A DNA stretch of 32,496 nucleotides from Chitinophagaceae bacterium (lineage in GTDB: Bacteria > Bacteroidota > Bacteroidia > Chitinophagales > Chitinophagaceae). The translations under genes and the position numbers were made by a program. Below the pieces are notes generated by a model. It saw nothing but the letters and a program-made list of their open reading frames with translations, ran no database searches and was not told where the DNA came from. Location of the stretch: contig JACMKU010000137.1 in NCBI GenBank assembly GCA_014379965.1, positions 1-32,496 on the forward strand, written 5' to 3'. Position 1 is the first letter of the stretch. Each line of letters begins with the position of its first letter. Shown in pieces: positions 1 to 8,500 of this stretch.

Positions 1-1113
1 AAGCGAGTAATCGTATGGGAGATCAGAAGTGCCGATCCACGTCAGTCGTGCATCGAAACCTGCCAGTTTCAGCATTTCCTTTAACAGGTTCGCCTTGCCT
101 TTGCAATCGCCATATTTCTTCTTCAACACATTTTGCGCAGCATCGGGTTTGAAACCCATAATGCCATCCTCGAAGGCGATGTAACGGATATTATCCTGTA
201 CCCAATAAAATATTGATTCCACTTTCTCAACATCAGTCTTCTTGCCAATAGTCAGCGCGGCTACCCTATCCTTCAGATCGTCTGGCTTGTTGCCAATATC
301 GGAACATACTGAACTGTACCAACCATATAGATCTTTAACGGATTCGAACAGCACTTTCCTTTGTCCATTTTGCGTATATGCTTTGTTTACGCAAATGATA
401 TGCGGATAGCTTAGCGCATGATTTGGAGAAGATGGCTCACGACGAAAAGCCGGAATGTCCTTAATAGTAAACGTTACACGTGTGATGTCGCCGTCCTTCA
501 CTGTCGTCTTCTGTATCTGGCTATTTCTAAAATTGAATTCACGCAGGTCAATCTCCAACCAGGAAGGAATATTAAACTCGATGATCCTTTCGCTAACAGG
601 CAGATGGTGATTGAAATAAAATGATGTGAGATACTTCACGTCCCGGTAGTTGTTGTCATACCGATAAGTAAATCCTTTGCCCTTTTCCTCAAGTGGAAAC
701 ACGATCGAACAGTATCTCGAATCGCTATGAAAGATATCATCGTCTCTCATCGGCCCACAAAGTTTTTGGACTACTACCTCTTTGCCCTTGCCGTTGATGG
801 CTTTTACATTATCGACGGAAACCTCATCATTGTAAAACAGCCCATCCTGGTACTTCATGAAGTCTTTCACTGGAACCAGCATGAGTTCATTGACTACGAT
901 TGCCTTAACACTACCCTCACCAGGCTTGGGGTCGGTATTGAGTGTAAAACTTACCGTCTCCTTGTATCTATTCGCAATTACGTCCTCTTTTGGAAAGGTA
1001 GATTTCCAGGAAGCGATGTTGCCTGAAAGGTCGCCCTGCGTAAACGCCGCCGAGCATACAAGCAAAAAAATTGAACTAAGGAATAAATGGAAAACGTGGC
1101 CGGGTCTGCACAT
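1..1113 (-). CDS. DUF3857/transglutaminase-like exported protein (5' part, 3' end outside window)
   Basis: The reading frame is open from the ATG at 1113 to the window edge (371 residues), so the gene is cut off at its 3' end. The N terminus is a hydrophobic signal peptide (about residues 1-25). Residues of about 40-240 fit the DUF3857 beta-rich domain that precedes transglutaminase-like domains in Bacteroidota. A transglutaminase-like core begins near 290 and includes the motif YGDCKGKANLL, whose Cys (about 337) is the expected nucleophile. The His and Asp of the triad would lie beyond the window. The protein is probably periplasmic or outer-membrane associated; its substrate is unknown. No clear ribosome binding site precedes the ATG, which is usual for this phylum. 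Its 5' end is separated from the next gene by a seven-base-word inverted repeat. The family call is firm, the function is not. Confidence 0.85.
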   Translation of the reverse strand, partial: MCRPGHVFHLFLSSIFLLVCSAAFTQGDLSGNIASWKSTFPKEDVIANRYKETVSFTLNTDPKPGEGSVKAIVVNELMLVPVKDFMKYQDGLFYNDEVSVDNVKAINGKGKEVVVQKLCGPMRDDDIFHSDSRYCSIVFPLEEKGKGFTYRYDNNYRDVKYLTSFYFNHHLPVSERIIEFNIPSWLEIDLREFNFRNSQIQKTTVKDGDITRVTFTIKDIPAFRREPSSPNHALSYPHIICVNKAYTQNGQRKVLFESVKDLYGWYSSVCSDIGNKPDDLKDRVAALTIGKKTDVEKVESIFYWVQDNIRYIAFEDGIMGFKPDAAQNVLKKKYGDCKGKANLLKEMLKLAGFDARLTWIGTSDLPYDYSL

Positions 1114-1202
1114 GATCTATGATTTGGGTGGTGCGGGCTAAAATATAATAATTAACCCAAACCTCATACAACGCGGTAGAATTTCGTTTTAGGAATTTTG
1201 AA

Positions 1203-1334
1203 CTTGGAATCGGGAATTGGTAATCAGGAATCCGGCTCCAGTCCGGAAAGGCATTACAGGTTTCGGAGTCTCCCGATTACCGATTACCAATTCCCGATTC
1301 CTGATCCTGATTACGAATTCCCGATTCCAAATTC
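1203..1334. repeat. Heptamer-word inverted repeat (GAATCGG/GAATTGG family)
   Basis: The left arm consists of consecutive seven-base units GAATCGG, GAATTGG, TAATCAG, GAATCCG (1207-1234). The right arm has complementary units CCGATTA, CCGATTA, CCAATTC, CCGATTC, CTGATC, CTGATTA, CGAATTC, CCGATTC, CAAATTC (1273-1334). Bases 1203-1231 and about 1306-1334 pair almost perfectly, leaving a core of roughly 75 bases that includes more units. The last unit overlaps the stop codon of the E1 dehydrogenase gene at 1333. It could fold as a strong RNA hairpin and act as a terminator or 3' end stabiliser; that is inference. Confidence 0.85.
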
Positions 1335-3717
1335 ACTCGCGCATCATTTCGTGAAGGACAGTCTGGATCTCTTCTGCGTTGGGTTTGCCGAAATAGTCGC
1401 CATCGCTTCCATATCCCGGACGATGGGGTTTTCCCGTGAGAGTACGTGCCGCCACGTCGAGATAGCGATAGCCGCCCTGTTCCTCTATCACCTTGTTAAA
1501 CATATACCCAGCGGCACCACCAGGAACATCCTCATCGATGAAGACAATCCGATTCGTTTTCTTGAGTGATTCCAGGATTTTATGGTTGATATCGAATGGA
1601 AGAAGAGTCTGTACATCAATAATCTCACAACTAATTCCTTGTGATTCGACAGTAGTGGCGACTTCCTGGATGATGCGAAGGACCGAGCCGTAGGATACGA
1701 TCGTAATGTCGCTTCCTTCGCGAATGACTTCCGGAATACCGAGTGGCACAGTGAAGTCCAGCAGGTTGGACGGTAATTTCTCCTTGAGCCGATAACCGTT
1801 CAGGCATTCTATCACCAGACCGGGATCCATCCCGCGTAAGAGCGTATTGTACATTCCGGCAGCCTGGGTCATGTTGCGGGGCACACAGACATACATGCCG
1901 CGTAGGGAATTTACGATCATGCCCATTGGTGAGCCGCTATGCCATATGCCTTCGAGCCGGTGACCGCGGGTACGTACGATCATGGGAGCGCTTTGCTTGC
2001 CCACTGTACGGAAATGCATTGTCGCCAAATCGTCGCTTAGTGGCTGGAGGCCGTATAGTAAGTAATCTAAATATTGTATCTCGGCAATCGGGCGCAGCCC
2101 GCGAAGCGCAAGACCTATTCCTTGGCCCATGATGGTCAACTCGCGGATTCCAGTATCGAATATCCTGCCTGAGCCATGTTTCTCCTGTAAGCCCGCGAAT
2201 CCCTGGTTTACGTCGCCAATGAAACCCAAGTCCTCTCCAAACGCTACAACCTTCGGATGATGAGTGAACAGCTCGTCGAAGTAGTGATTCAACACTTCGT
2301 ACCCGTTTATCACGGGTGCATCTGCGGCGAACTCCGGTTTTATTTCTAACACGTTGAGCGCACTTCTTGGTCCCTCGTTATAGAGATATGAATTGTATAG
2401 TTTCTTGTTCTCTTTGAGGAGATCATTGTAATATTCCTTGGCCCAAAAAGCCGCATCGCTGTCTCCCGCATATGTCAATACTTGGTGAAGGGTATTCATC
2501 ACATCGCGCCTGTTAGGTTCGCGATTCGATGAAAGCGCCGCCACCAATTTTTGTATAGCGGGTCCATGTTGTTCGGCTACTGCAGTTATGTTGTTGGCAA
2601 GTTCGGTCGTCCGCTCTACCTGCTTCCTCACAGGTACGAGATATTCTTCCCAGGCCGCATTCTTACTTTCACGAACCAATTCCTTCGCTCCGTTTTCAAT
2701 ATCACCTAATTCATCTTCATCGGCAAGCGAATTTTCTATGAGCCATTCCTTCAATTTCCGAAGACAATCCCATTCACGTTCCCATTCCAGGCGCTCGGGT
2801 GTCTTATATCGTTCATGACTACCCGAAGTAGAATGTCCTTGCGGTTGAGTGACCTCTTCGACATGGAACAGGGCGGGTGTATGAGTATCCCTGATTTTCT
2901 TTATGCCAGCTTCAAATACTTCACACATGCCGGCATAGTCCCATGCCTTCACGCGATAAATGTCTATGCCATTGCTGTCGTCAGTTTTTTGGAAGCCTTT
3001 CAATGCTTCAGAGATGGAACCCTTTGTGGTCTGGAATTGCTTTGGGACCGAGATGCCATATCCATCGTCCCAAACAAAAAACGCAAGAGGTACCTGCTGC
3101 ACGGCGGCGGCATTTACGGTTTCCCAGAAATGTCCTTCACTGGTGGAGGCATCGCCAATTGTACAAAAACAAACTTCGTTTCCTTTATTGGATAGGGTGT
3201 CGAAAGCATGAAGCGAGTCTACGTTTCGGAATAATTTGGATGCCAGGGCAAGACCGAGTGCTTTAGGTAGCTGAGCGGCGGTCGGGGCCATTCCCGCGGC
3301 CAGGTTCTTCCGGTTTACGAGATCGAGAAAGTTTCCTTTGTCATCCACGAAAGGGGTGGCAAAATGCGAGTTCATTTGCCGGCCGCCGCTGTGGGGATCG
3401 TGTGAGGTATCTGGGTCGGAATAGAGCTGAGCGAAAAACTCCTGGACGGTGGCGGCTCCAAGCGCAAAAGCGAGCGTCTGATCGCGGTAATAGCCGCTAT
3501 AAAAATCGCCAGGCTGGAAGAATTTAGCCAGCGCAACTTGTGGCAATTCCTTTCCATCGCCGAAAATGCCAAATTTCGCCTTACCCGTAAGCACCTCTTT
3601 CCGGCCTAATAGGCTGGCTTCCCGACTAATACAGGCAATTTTAAAGTCCTTGAGCACTTCTTCCCTGAATCTATCGAACGATAGCTTGGCTTCTGCAGGC
3701 ATCGCGGAATTTTGCAT
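1333..3717 (-). CDS. 2-oxoacid (branched-chain type) dehydrogenase E1, fused alpha and beta subunits
   Basis: This 794-aa protein is a thiamine diphosphate-dependent E1 component in which the alpha and beta chains are joined. The alpha half (about 20-330) carries the ThDP/Mg motif beginning GDASTSEGHFWETVN at about 188, followed by DDGYGISVP. The beta half starts near 465 and shows GEDLGFIGDVNQGF (about 494-507), RIFDTGIREL and the C-terminal transketolase-like domain with the SYGS segment. It should decarboxylate a 2-oxoacid and pass the acyl group to a lipoyl E2. The substrate could be branched-chain 2-oxoacids or pyruvate; sequence alone does not settle this. Fused E1 proteins of this size are common in Bacteroidota. 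No E2 or E3 gene is adjacent. The start at 3717 is the first ATG; an in-frame ATG at residue 6 is an alternative. Confidence 0.9.
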   Translation of the reverse strand: MQNSAMPAEAKLSFDRFREEVLKDFKIACISREASLLGRKEVLTGKAKFGIFGDGKELPQVALAKFFQPGDFYSGYYRDQTLAFALGAATVQEFFAQLYSDPDTSHDPHSGGRQMNSHFATPFVDDKGNFLDLVNRKNLAAGMAPTAAQLPKALGLALASKLFRNVDSLHAFDTLSNKGNEVCFCTIGDASTSEGHFWETVNAAAVQQVPLAFFVWDDGYGISVPKQFQTTKGSISEALKGFQKTDDSNGIDIYRVKAWDYAGMCEVFEAGIKKIRDTHTPALFHVEEVTQPQGHSTSGSHERYKTPERLEWEREWDCLRKLKEWLIENSLADEDELGDIENGAKELVRESKNAAWEEYLVPVRKQVERTTELANNITAVAEQHGPAIQKLVAALSSNREPNRRDVMNTLHQVLTYAGDSDAAFWAKEYYNDLLKENKKLYNSYLYNEGPRSALNVLEIKPEFAADAPVINGYEVLNHYFDELFTHHPKVVAFGEDLGFIGDVNQGFAGLQEKHGSGRIFDTGIRELTIMGQGIGLALRGLRPIAEIQYLDYLLYGLQPLSDDLATMHFRTVGKQSAPMIVRTRGHRLEGIWHSGSPMGMIVNSLRGMYVCVPRNMTQAAGMYNTLLRGMDPGLVIECLNGYRLKEKLPSNLLDFTVPLGIPEVIREGSDITIVSYGSVLRIIQEVATTVESQGISCEIIDVQTLLPFDINHKILESLKKTNRIVFIDEDVPGGAAGYMFNKVIEEQGGYRYLDVAARTLTGKPHRPGYGSDGDYFGKPNAEEIQTVLHEMMRE

Positions 3718-3787
3718 GAGGCAAAAATAGGGAGAAACAGTTCATTAAATATTTGCAAAAAATCCCCATTTACCCCTGCAACCAATG

Positions 3788-3818
3788 TTTGAAATGTGGC
3801 ATCTTTCTATTACTTTTG
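3788..3818 (+). promoter_or_regulatory. Bacteroidota-type promoter for the DUF1573 pair
   Basis: TTTG at 3788-3791 and TACTTTTG at 3811-3818 are 19 bases apart. This matches the known Bacteroidota housekeeping consensus TTTG-N17-20-TAnnTTTG. Transcription would start about 7 bases downstream, leaving a leader of roughly 15 bases before the ATG at 3841. Confidence 0.65.
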
Positions 3819-3840
3819 AAACCTTCAAATCAGCCTATTT

Positions 3841-4281
3841 ATGAGGAGAATTCTTACCGTTTTGATGCTACTTTCAGTCACCTATTTTGCGGGTGCCCAG
3901 ACTAGTGCAAACACCCCGGATGCCCTGAAACTCAAGGAAACAGAACATGATTTTTCCAAGATTCCTCAAGGCAAACCGGTCTACCACACCTTCGAGATCG
4001 TAAATATCGGCACTACCCCACTTAAGCTGGATGATGTGCATGCGAGCTGTGGTTGTACGACTCCGGAATGGAGCCGCGATCCAATTGCTCCAGGCGCCAC
4101 GGCCCAGATCAGGGTTGGCTATAATGCCGCTGCGGAAGGCAATTTTGAAAAAATGATCTCGATAGCATATAATGGCAATCAGACAAAAATGTTGAAAATA
4201 AAAGGCATCGTGTGGAAGGCCCCCGAGGGTTCCGCTCCTGCCAATGCATCAATTCAATTCCTTAAAAAACAAACCCTTTAA
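3841..4281 (+). CDS. Exported DUF1573 protein (first of tandem pair)
   Basis: This 146-aa protein has a signal peptide (residues 1-19, ending AGA before QTS) and a single DUF1573 domain at about 27-125. The domain shows the family hallmarks: a HDFSKIPQGKPV strand, an FEIVNIG segment, the SCGCTTPEW cysteine motif and a C-terminal KIKGIV strand. DUF1573 is an Ig-like fold related to ASPM/SPD-2/Hydin domains and is abundant in Bacteroidota; its biochemical role is not known. The protein is probably periplasmic or surface exposed. The gene is transcribed divergently from the E1 gene and lies 11 bases upstream of a paralogue, so the two are very likely co-transcribed. The ATG fits both the signal peptide and the upstream promoter. 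Confidence 0.9.
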   Translation: MRRILTVLMLLSVTYFAGAQTSANTPDALKLKETEHDFSKIPQGKPVYHTFEIVNIGTTPLKLDDVHASCGCTTPEWSRDPIAPGATAQIRVGYNAAAEGNFEKMISIAYNGNQTKMLKIKGIVWKAPEGSAPANASIQFLKKQTL

Positions 4282-4292
4282 AAAGAATAATC

Positions 4293-4790
4293 ATGAAGAA
4301 AACAGCATTATTTATTGCGGGCATCGCTCTTACCGTAAGTGTTATGGCTCAAACATCTGAGTCTACAAAACAAACTCAGGCCAACAAAGCCAAACTTAAG
4401 CAACAAACAACTGAAGTGAAGACCGTAGCGGTTCCTGTGCAGGCTGCTGCGAACCAGCCTTCACCAGATGATGTAATAAAGATGAACACCGTGAAGCACG
4501 ATTTTGGCAAGATCAAGCAAGGTGTACCAGTTAATTATTCTTTCGAGATCAAGAATACAAGCAACAAGCCTATCGTGGTTGAGAACTCTTACGCTAGCTG
4601 TGGTTGTACAACACCTGAGAAAATCGTTGAGCCGATTGCACCAGGCGGGACTGCTAAATTGAAAGTTCAGTACAACGCTGCTAATCCCGGCGCATTCACT
4701 AAAGATGTACACATCAAGCTTGCCGGCATCGCCCAGGAGAAGATCGTTCAGATCACTGGTGAGGTGGTAGCAGAAGCTCCAAAAAACTAA
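4293..4790 (+). CDS. Exported DUF1573 protein (second of tandem pair)
   Basis: This 165-aa paralogue of the preceding protein has a signal peptide (residues 1-19, VMA before QTS), a Lys/Gln/Thr-rich linker (about 25-60) and one DUF1573 domain (about 62-160). The domain carries the motif ASCGCTTPEK and ends in VQITGEVV. The linker and the higher Lys content distinguish it from its neighbour. The tandem arrangement points to a local duplication. A strong intrinsic terminator follows 34 bases after the stop codon, so the pair forms a two-gene unit. The function of the family is unknown. Confidence 0.9.
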   Translation: MKKTALFIAGIALTVSVMAQTSESTKQTQANKAKLKQQTTEVKTVAVPVQAAANQPSPDDVIKMNTVKHDFGKIKQGVPVNYSFEIKNTSNKPIVVENSYASCGCTTPEKIVEPIAPGGTAKLKVQYNAANPGAFTKDVHIKLAGIAQEKIVQITGEVVAEAPKN

Positions 4791-4823
4791 GTTCCCGCGA
4801 TTCGATCTACAAATCTTTACGAG

Positions 4824-4857
4824 AATCCCTGCAATCATATGCAGGGATTTTTTTATT
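4824..4857 (+). terminator. Intrinsic terminator after the DUF1573 pair
   Basis: A perfect 10-bp stem AATCCCTGCA/TGCAGGGATT (4824-4833 and 4840-4849) with a 6-base loop is followed directly by a T-rich run (from 4848 on). Confidence 0.9.
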
Positions 4858-5083
4858 TATTCGACTGTTGTTCAACACAAATGGGGAAGCTATCTGGGCT
4901 GCTGACTCTCGGGATGGAAGATTTTCCACACTTGTTAATAACATCGGATGTGGAAGGGTCATTAGCAACTTTTGATTTTTCCCCAGTGCGTTTTATAACT
5001 ACTCTGATTCTCAATCATAGCAATCCTATTTAGATTTTTCCGGCATGAATTTCCTTGCCTCTTTAGTCTAACGACGCGCTAAT

Positions 5084-5431
5084 ATGAATACAACTGAACA
5101 CATTGGTTTTGCAGAAAACCTATTTTCCTACTCCAACGGTCATGGGCTATCCAGTACCGTTACTAATGAAAACTTATTCAGGCATGACAGCTCTGTAATT
5201 CGCTCACGTTCTATCCACGCGTTGATGGAGCAACCAGTGAATAATTATCTGAAAAGCCAGGAAGAGATAGAAGCGGAGTTTTGTTTTGTTATCAATTCGC
5301 GCAAGACGGCATACAATGACAATCATGAAAGATCAAACACATATGCCCAACTACTACGAAATACGGACGGTTACATAAATTTCCATAACCTCGATGAAAC
5401 TTTGTCAGGGTATATGGAAGAAAACTACTAA
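5084..5431 (+). CDS. Hypothetical 115-aa protein, orphan
   Basis: I do not recognise this protein. It is 115 residues long, hydrophilic and Asn/Glu/Ser-rich, with no signal peptide, membrane segment or cysteine-rich motif; it has one Cys in EAEFCFVIN. The C-terminal half (NTDGYINFHNLDETLSGYMEENY) is acidic. The gene stands alone between two intrinsic terminators (4824-4857 and 5455-5488), which supports a separate transcript. The preceding 226 bases hold no convincing promoter; a TTTTG near 4970 followed by TATAACT is only a partial match. No Shine-Dalgarno site is evident. It may be a lineage-restricted gene; a non-coding transcript is the alternative. Confidence 0.55.
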   Translation: MNTTEHIGFAENLFSYSNGHGLSSTVTNENLFRHDSSVIRSRSIHALMEQPVNNYLKSQEEIEAEFCFVINSRKTAYNDNHERSNTYAQLLRNTDGYINFHNLDETLSGYMEENY

Positions 5432-5454
5432 CTCTTTAAAAGAGCTATTAGTTT

Positions 5455-5488
5455 AAGGGGGTAGTCTTTAGACTACCCTTTTTTATTT
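5455..5488 (+). terminator. Intrinsic terminator after the orphan gene
   Basis: The stem GGGTAGTC/GACTACCC (5459-5466 and 5471-5478) with a TTTA loop is followed by seven or more T residues from 5479. On the minus strand no T run follows, so it works for plus-strand transcription only. A smaller palindrome CTCTTTAAAAGAG lies just upstream at 5432-5444. Confidence 0.9.
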
Positions 5489-5544
5489 TTCGCAAAGGCG
5501 CCCTGTTTGCACGTCGACCTTTGAACTTTACTCCGGCAGGTAAC

Positions 5545-5579
5545 CTAATTCCAAATTCCTTACTACTAATTCCTTTCAT
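5545..5579. repeat. Short heptamer tract (CTAATTC word)
   Basis: Consecutive seven-base units CTAATTC, CAAATTC, CTTACTA, CTAATTC, CTTTCAT run into the stop codon (5576-5578) of the large SEDS-transpeptidase gene. It is shorter and has no evident inverted arm, so it may be a decayed member of the heptamer class seen elsewhere in this window. Confidence 0.5.
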
Positions 5580-8500
5580 TTAGCTACTACGTCCATATAT
5601 CGGGCAAAACAACGTGAACGTTCAACTAAGCCAATGATATCGTTCTGGAACTGCTCATTCTGTTTCGCCGGTCCGTTTTGCGAAGTGAAATATATCGTGT
5701 AAAATCTATTCCTCCGGAAATTGAAGCCTGGGTCTGCAATATTCTTCTCTGAAATTACTACCGCCATCAACTTAGATTTGGTCTTTGCCTCGTTGTCACC
5801 CGTCGTACCCGTCTTAGCATAATAATGGTAAGGGGAATCTTTACTCAGCAGGTTCCCGAGTGCTGCAGCCGTACCATTATACAGTGCCTCCTGTAGTCCT
5901 CTAAAGACACCCTCACGCATCAATGATAGGTAATGATTGTACACTATCGTATGGTCTACGACAAATGGAACCGGGTGCGTGGCTTCAGCATAAGGATCTA
6001 GCGTGAGTGAATAGGTGCGATCCTGGCTGATCAACCTGCCGTAGGCTTCAACCATCTTCACTGGTGGTATCAACACCTGGCTACTTCCTTTAACGTGACC
6101 CCGGAAACAATTCGCGAAGACATCATACGGAACTGCCTTATTGATCTGCTCCCCCTTCTGGTCGAAGAGCCCGTATTCAGAAAGAATAAACCCCGATTTC
6201 CTTCTGGCATTGTGAAGTAGCATCGAATCATGCTTAGACTCGAATGCATCAAACGATTTAATAGATGCGGTGGTACGAATGCCATAATTGAGCGAAAGGC
6301 CGGAGGAAATAAACGAACTATCCGATCCAAAATGAGTCTCTCCATTTTCATAACCGGGCCAATGCTCGAAACCGTCGAGACGATATGCCTTCCCGGAATA
6401 ATTGAATTCAGGCCACTGTCTAATGGAAGATAACCTCGCCGTTGAGAAATTGGTGGATAGAAGGTTGTTCAATTCCTGTTTCGGATAAGAACCCAAAAGA
6501 AGCACGTTTGAATAATAATAATTGTCTGAAAACTTAATGTAACTCGCGATATCACTGATCGTGCCGTTGTTCTTTTCAAAATCATAACCCGCAACTTTCT
6601 CGCCACCGAAAAACTCCTGTTGTTCGGAAAAACCCGTAACTGAAAATGCATCCCAGTCGAAATTCATCTGTGAAGCAATGGCAGAGAATACAACCGGCTT
6701 AAGAGTAGAACCTGGTCCGGGGTTTAGGCGGAGAAGGTTGATGTTGCCGATTCGCTTGCGTAGTACGGATTGAGGAACTAGCCCATTGTCACCTCTCAAA
6801 ACGTTTGCAAATCCTGCCTTATCATTTGGATCGGGTCGCGACAAACCTTTGATATGATCGGAGATCGCGATCAGTCGCCCATTGCCATCGGCGATCGATA
6901 CACCATATTCTGAGCCGGCTTTATATGCTGTGTCCGATTCCATCATATGTCGAATCCGCGCCGACAGGGAATCCATCAATTCAAAATCCAGCGATACTGC
7001 TATGTTTCGATGCATGCTGTCCTTTGCGGCATACTCCGAAGCAATTCCCTCTGCGAAGTGTCTTGCCCATGTGAACCTGTTGCCCGCAGGATAAACATAA
7101 TACCTGCTTCCGTTTACGAAACAATTGCGCATGAACGCATCGGGTTCGATCATGAGCATGCGTTCGCCAGACGAGTCGGTGATTGTGACCTGCCATGGAT
7201 TCGGCACACGCAGGCTATCTCGCGAGAGCAGAGTTTGGCTATGGTTTATTGTTTTTAGATTGAGGCCGACGTCACCCGTATTGAGGAGATAAAGAACATT
7301 GTTTCCATCCGCCACTCCCATTGAAAGGACAAGATCGTTACAAAGCCTAATTGAAGACTCTTTGCTCGACGAAGTCATTCTCCTGCGAACCACGGAACCA
7401 TCGTCGCAGTTCAGGAGGGAGACATCATAGACGCTCGAGTCACCGAACACGTTCCCCCTCCATGACTGCTGCAGATGCGGCGGCGGATCTATCCGGAAAT
7501 AATTTTCGTTCACCGCAATTTCAGGTTTACCCGAATTGAGATCGAGATATAACATCCTGTTCTGATCAAGGTGCCGGGAGAAATCAGCGCGTGCATAGGC
7601 AGTCGCTTCTCTCATAAAAATACTATTCTCGTCACCAATGCCCCGGAGCGCGATAAGTTTCCGAAGTGAGTCGGAAAACAACCCATCCTTCTTCACCAGT
7701 GACAGCCTTCGGGTAGCCCTGGATGTATCGAAATGGTCGAGGACGGGCTGAAGGTGCAGTTGTACGAACTCCTGCATGTCGCTCGAGAGATCCGCCACAT
7801 TGAACTCCTTATTCTTATTGAATGATGGTTTTACGAAGAATAGCATGACTGCTAGCAATGTGAAGACCATTACGCCTGGTATTAGCTTCTTCCTGTTCGC
7901 ATAGTATTCAAGTGGTATCTGTCTGAACAATAGAACCGAGCCGACAATCAGCAACGAGGGAAAAAGGATCGACTGTTTGCTTAAGATGCTTCCGAATGGC
8001 ATGTCCTGGCCAAAGAAGATATATCGCCCTGTTGCCGCCAAAATCACCAGGAGTGCCGTCATCAGCATGTAATTCAGTATCGAGAATCCTGCAGTGATAA
8101 GTGGATAGTTGGTATTACCCCTGTTGGTGAAGTCAGGGTACAACTTATAAAATGACGATAGCATCGCCGCTGGAAGTATGAGTAAGAGGACATATAGCAG
8201 GACCGACCAGTTCCCGTGCTCCGCCAGGAAGAAACGACTTGCTACGAGATCAGTGGCCTGTGCATTGTATTTGGCACCTTTGTTCTGCGGTGCATGCGGT
8301 AGCAGGTTAAAACCTGGTGTGCGAACGCCGGGATTGTTCTCCTCATATGTCAGAGTATTGATGAACCATTGATTTTGGGCCGCGCGGATTACGGGTTCAT
8401 ACGTTTTGCCTTCCCTGTATGCGGAAGCAATTGCCTTGTCAACCGGCATCGTGAGCACATCTATACGGTAACGAGTCATCGCGGCCTTGTTAAGTATCCG

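Noticed and set aside
1198..1569. 123-aa plus-strand frame starting in the GAATCGG repeat
   Set aside because: The first part is translated repeat and the rest is antisense to the E1 gene.
4922..4960. DnaA-box-like TTTTCCACA and inverted TGTGGAA
   Set aside because: Only one site fits the consensus, with no cluster, AT-rich unwinding region or dnaA/dnaN nearby, so not an origin.
4839..5033. 64-aa plus-strand frame before the orphan gene
   Set aside because: It starts inside the terminator hairpin and has no ribosome binding site or family features.
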